This document shows positions 4,962 through 7,546 of a DNA stretch of 7,546 nucleotides, in pieces. The DNA is from Actinomycetes bacterium (GTDB lineage: Bacteria; Actinomycetota; Acidimicrobiia; Acidimicrobiales; RAAP-2), in contig JAJYMD010000222.1 of NCBI GenBank assembly GCA_021787255.1, positions 1-7,546 on the forward strand, in the 5' to 3' direction. Under the pieces are notes generated by a model, which saw only the letters and a list, made by a program, of their open reading frames with translations, searched no databases and had not been told where the DNA came from. The translations under genes and the position numbers were made by a program. The stretch's first letter is position 1; each line of letters starts with the position of its first letter.

Positions 4962-7067
4962 GACGTGCCGAAGCAGCAGGCTGGCCTGCGCCGGAAGGTT
5001 GACCGTCAGTCCGCGCACCTCCCTCACGAAACGCGTAGGACGAGCGGTGTTCACGAGCTCCTGCCAGCGTCCCGGCTCGGCCACCTTCGGAAGCGTGTAG
5101 CGGCGAGGGCGCGACCCGGCGTTCAGGAGGAGGAGCAGGGTCTCGCCACGAGCCGACCGGCCGCGGGCGTCGACCTCGTCGACGGCACGCCCGTAGACGA
5201 GCATGCCGAGCACGCGGTTCTCCGGGTCGGCCCAATCGTCTTCCTTCATCTCCTCGCCGTCGGGCCGGATCCAGGTGAGGTCCTTCATCTGGGTGCCCGG
5301 GACGACCTCGCCGGTGAAGAAGTTCCGGCGACGCAGGATCGGGTTCTCCGACACGATGCCCACGAGCTGGCGGACGAACGCGAGCAGCTCCTGCTCGGTC
5401 TCCCTCAGGTCCCAGTCGAGCCAGCTGGTCGGATTGTCCTGGCAGTACGCGTTGTTGTTGCCGTACTGGCTGTGGCCGATCTCATCGCCTGAGAGCAGCA
5501 TGCGCACGCCCTGCGAGCACATCAGGGTGGTGAGGAAGTTCCGCTTCATGCGGTCCCGGAGCCGCTGGATCCGCACCGAGTCGCTCGGTCCTTCGACCCC
5601 CCAGTTCCGGCTGTAGTTCTCGCGGGCGCCGTCCTCGCCGCCCTCGCCGTTCGCCTCGTTGTGCGGCTGCTCGTAGCTCACGAGGTCGGTCAAGGTGAAC
5701 CCATCGTGACAGGTCACGAAGTTCACGCTGGCATAGGTGCGGCGCCCGGTGTGCCCGTAGATGTCGCTCGAGCCAGTGAGCCGCGAGGCGAGCTCCGGCA
5801 CCTGGCCGGGGTCGCCGCGCCAGAAGCGGCGCACGCAGTCCCGGTAGGCGCCGTTCCACTCCGACCAGCCCTGCGGGAACCGGCCGAGGAGGTAGCCGTC
5901 CGGACCGACGTCCCAGGGCTCTGCGATGAGCTTCACCGTCGAGAGCACCGGGTCCTGCTGGATGATCTCGAAGAACGCGCTCGGCTGGCCAGCCTCGTAC
6001 CCCCGCACGAGCACCGGGGCGAGGTCGAAGCGGAAGCCGTCGACGTGCATGTCGGTCACCCAGTACCGCAAGCTGTCCATGACCAGGGCCATGGTGCGGG
6101 GATGCAGGATGTTCAGGCTGTTGCCCGTTCCCGTGTAGTCCACGAGCTCGGCGGGCGCCTCGGGGCGAAGCCGGTAGTACACCGCGTTGTCGACCCCGCG
6201 CAACGAGAGGGTCGGGCCCATCCGGCCGCCTTCACCGGTGTGGTTGTAGACCACGTCCAGGATGACTTCGAGCCCGGCTCGGTGCAGCGTGCGCACCATG
6301 GACTTGAACTCGCTCACCTGCTGTCCCGGTCCCCCGGCAGCGTACTCGACATGGGGTGCGAAGAAGGCGATCGTGTCGTAGCCCCAGTAGTTCGTGAGCC
6401 CCGCCTCCACGAGCCGCCGGTCGTTCACGTGGTGGTGCACGGGCATGAGCTCGACGGCGGTCACGCCGAGGTCGACGAGGTGGTCCACGATCGCGTCCGA
6501 CGCCAGGCCGAGGAAGGTCCCGCGGAGGTGCTCGGGGACCCCGGGGTGGCGCATGGTCATGCCGCGCACGTGGCACTCGTAGATCACCGTGCGGTTCCAT
6601 GGCGTCGACGGCGAGCGGTCGTCCCCCCAGGTGAACGCGGGATCGACGACGATGCACTTCGGCATCGACCCCGCGGAGTCACGCCGGTCGAAGGACAGGT
6701 CCTGCGCCGGGTCGCCGACGCGATAGCCGTAGAGGTCGTCGCTCCAGCGGACGGTGCCGCTCAGTGCGCGCGCGTAGGGGTCGATGAGCAGCTTGTGGCG
6801 GTTGAAGCGGTGGCCCTCCTCGGGCGCGTACGGGCCGTCGACGCGATAGCCGTAGAGCACGCCAGGCCGCGCGTCGGGAAGGTAGGCGTGCCACACGTGG
6901 TCCGTGGTCGCCGGCATCGCGACGCGCTGGACCGGCTCGGCGGAGGTGGGGTCCGAGAAGATGCACAGCTCGACAGCGGTCGCGTGCTCCGAGTACAGCG
7001 CGAAGTTGACCCCTTCGCCGTCCCACGTCGCGCCGAGCGGGTGCGGGTTCCCTGGCCAGACGCGCAT
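4956..7067 (-). CDS. glgX: Glycogen debranching enzyme GlgX (isoamylase-type, GH13)
   Basis: Cytosolic hydrolase that cuts alpha-1,6 branch points of glycogen (limit dextrin), feeding maltodextrin breakdown and, in many actinobacteria, trehalose synthesis. 703 residues, a normal length for the actinobacterial family. The N-terminal CBM48-like domain (about 5-100) starts PGNPHPLGATWDGEGVNFAL. The GH13 barrel follows with ILDVVYNH (Asp271 to His276), nucleophile Asp348 in GFRFDLAP, acid/base Glu383 in LIAEPWDV and Asp455 in VTCHDGFTL. The spacing of the three acids (35 and 107 residues) equals that recalled for E. coli GlgX (336/371/443). YWGYDT, LNILHP, GHSQYGNNNAYCQDN and WLDWDL are further family marks, and a C-terminal beta domain ends ASLLLRHVA. 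The ATG (7067-7065) overlaps the glgB stop as TGATG. The frame stays open upstream, but that is antiphase to glgB. Confidence 0.97.
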   Translation of the reverse strand: MRVWPGNPHPLGATWDGEGVNFALYSEHATAVELCIFSDPTSAEPVQRVAMPATTDHVWHAYLPDARPGVLYGYRVDGPYAPEEGHRFNRHKLLIDPYARALSGTVRWSDDLYGYRVGDPAQDLSFDRRDSAGSMPKCIVVDPAFTWGDDRSPSTPWNRTVIYECHVRGMTMRHPGVPEHLRGTFLGLASDAIVDHLVDLGVTAVELMPVHHHVNDRRLVEAGLTNYWGYDTIAFFAPHVEYAAGGPGQQVSEFKSMVRTLHRAGLEVILDVVYNHTGEGGRMGPTLSLRGVDNAVYYRLRPEAPAELVDYTGTGNSLNILHPRTMALVMDSLRYWVTDMHVDGFRFDLAPVLVRGYEAGQPSAFFEIIQQDPVLSTVKLIAEPWDVGPDGYLLGRFPQGWSEWNGAYRDCVRRFWRGDPGQVPELASRLTGSSDIYGHTGRRTYASVNFVTCHDGFTLTDLVSYEQPHNEANGEGGEDGARENYSRNWGVEGPSDSVRIQRLRDRMKRNFLTTLMCSQGVRMLLSGDEIGHSQYGNNNAYCQDNPTSWLDWDLRETEQELLAFVRQLVGIVSENPILRRRNFFTGEVVPGTQMKDLTWIRPDGEEMKEDDWADPENRVLGMLVYGRAVDEVDARGRSARGETLLLLLNAGSRPRRYTLPKVAEPGRWQELVNTARPTRFVREVRGLTVNLPAQASLLLRHVA

Positions 7068-7546
7068 CAGGCTGCACCGTCGCTGTCGCTGTTCTCGTCC
7101 CTGTCCCTGTCGCCGTCCCCGTCCGTGTCGCCGGAGCCGGAGCCGGGCTCTGGCGCGAAGAAGACGCAGGCGAGCGGCGGCGCGACCAGCGTGAGGGCGA
7201 AGGGCCGCCCGTGGGAGGGAACCGGTCGGGCGTGGACGCCCTCCCCGTTGCTCACGCCACTCCCGCCGTACTGAGGCGCGTCGGAGCTCAAGACCTCCCG
7301 CCAGAAGCCTCCGAGGGGCACGCCGACCAGCAGGTCTTCCCGTGGCACCGGCGTGAAATTGCAGACGACGAGGACGACGCGCCCGCTCGAGGACCGGCGA
7401 AGGAAGCTGAGCACGCTGATGTCGGCGTCCTCGGACCGCACCCACTCGAAGCCTCCAGGGTCGGCGTCGAGCTCGTGCAGCGCTGGCTCGTCCCGGTACA
7501 GCACGTTCAGGTCCCGCACCCACCGGCACACCCCCGCGCTGCGGTT
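7067..7546 (-). CDS. glgB: 1,4-alpha-glucan branching enzyme GlgB, C-terminal part (5' end outside window)
   Basis: Only the last 159 residues are in the window; the catalytic barrel lies beyond the right edge. The frame is open to the edge. The visible sequence is the typical end of GlgB: GVCRWVRDLNVLYRDEPALHELD, then GFEWV, SVLSFLRR, VVCNFTPVPREDLLVGVP, GGFWREVLSSDAPQYGGSG and HGRPFALTLVAPPLACVFF. These form the C-terminal all-beta domain of GH13 branching enzymes, which create alpha-1,6 branches in glycogen. After FFAPEPG, where the family normally ends, there is an extra Gly/Ser/Asp-rich tail of nearly 30 residues from a hexanucleotide repeat. The TGA (7069-7067) shares one base with the glgX ATG, so the two genes are co-transcribed and probably translationally coupled. 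GTG 7531 is an internal codon, not the start. Confidence 0.95.
   Translation of the reverse strand, partial: NRSAGVCRWVRDLNVLYRDEPALHELDADPGGFEWVRSEDADISVLSFLRRSSSGRVVLVVCNFTPVPREDLLVGVPLGGFWREVLSSDAPQYGGSGVSNGEGVHARPVPSHGRPFALTLVAPPLACVFFAPEPGSGSGDTDGDGDRDRDENSDSDGAA
7078..7131 (-). repeat. Imperfect hexanucleotide array in the glgB 3' end
   Basis: Nine consecutive 6-base units close to YGTCSC on the plus strand (for example TGTCGC, CGTCCC, TGTCCC) run through the last codons of glgB. On the coding strand each unit gives x-Asp, producing an alternating tail (DTDGDGDRDRDENSDSD). Adjacent CGGAGC CGGAGC (7132-7143) continues the six-base rhythm. The simple periodicity suggests growth by replication slippage. 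Confidence 0.85.

Noticed and set aside
5661..7274. A 537-codon plus-strand open frame opposite glgX
   Set aside because: It lies wholly antisense to glgX and the glgB end. It shows His/Val/Glu-rich low-complexity translation caused by codon bias, with no domain-like pattern or ribosome-binding site.

Overview
The window is very GC-rich DNA with strong third-position G/C, GTG starts and tightly overlapping genes. It carries a DprE1/DprE2 pair and an F420-type luciferase-like oxidoreductase. Together these point to a high-GC actinobacterium, possibly an Acidimicrobiia-like or other non-mycobacterial lineage. The lineage is an inference from gene content only.

Layout. (1) Positions 1-1545, plus strand, hold three genes joined by two 4-base GTGA stop/start overlaps. 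They are the C-terminal end of an ABC-transporter ATPase with a TOBE-like domain, a seven-helix membrane protein of the uncharacterised COG4280 type with two E-x-x-E helices, and a 79-residue membrane protein. A perfect 8-bp stem-loop lies just after the last stop. (2) Positions about 1654-3838, plus strand, hold dprE1 and dprE2. These are the two subunits that epimerise decaprenylphosphoryl-ribose to decaprenylphosphoryl-arabinose, the arabinose donor for cell-wall arabinan. The conserved N-terminus of dprE1 has no ATG, GTG or TTG in front of it. (3) A 106-bp gap contains a degenerate tandem repeat array with dyad symmetry. It is followed by an F420-dependent luciferase-like oxidoreductase (3945-4862). 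(4) Positions 4956-7546, minus strand and convergent, hold glycogen debranching enzyme glgX preceded by the 3' end of branching enzyme glgB, overlapping by one base (TGATG).

How the genes work together. Region 1 looks like one translationally coupled transport unit. The E-x-x-E helices resemble FTR1-type iron permeases and the ATPase end resembles Fbp/Pot-type importers, so metal transport is a reasonable but unproven idea. Region 2 is a two-step cell-wall precursor pathway. Region 4 is glycogen branching and debranching.

I see no mobile element, CRISPR array, tRNA or rRNA, and no clear multi-gene system that is wholly new. The points most worth a second look are the metal-permease-like operon with its four-copy HLDPA tail, the start-less and possibly leaderless dprE1, the alanine at the DprE1 site equivalent to mycobacterial Cys387, the repeat array before the F420 gene, and the Asp-rich tail on GlgB.
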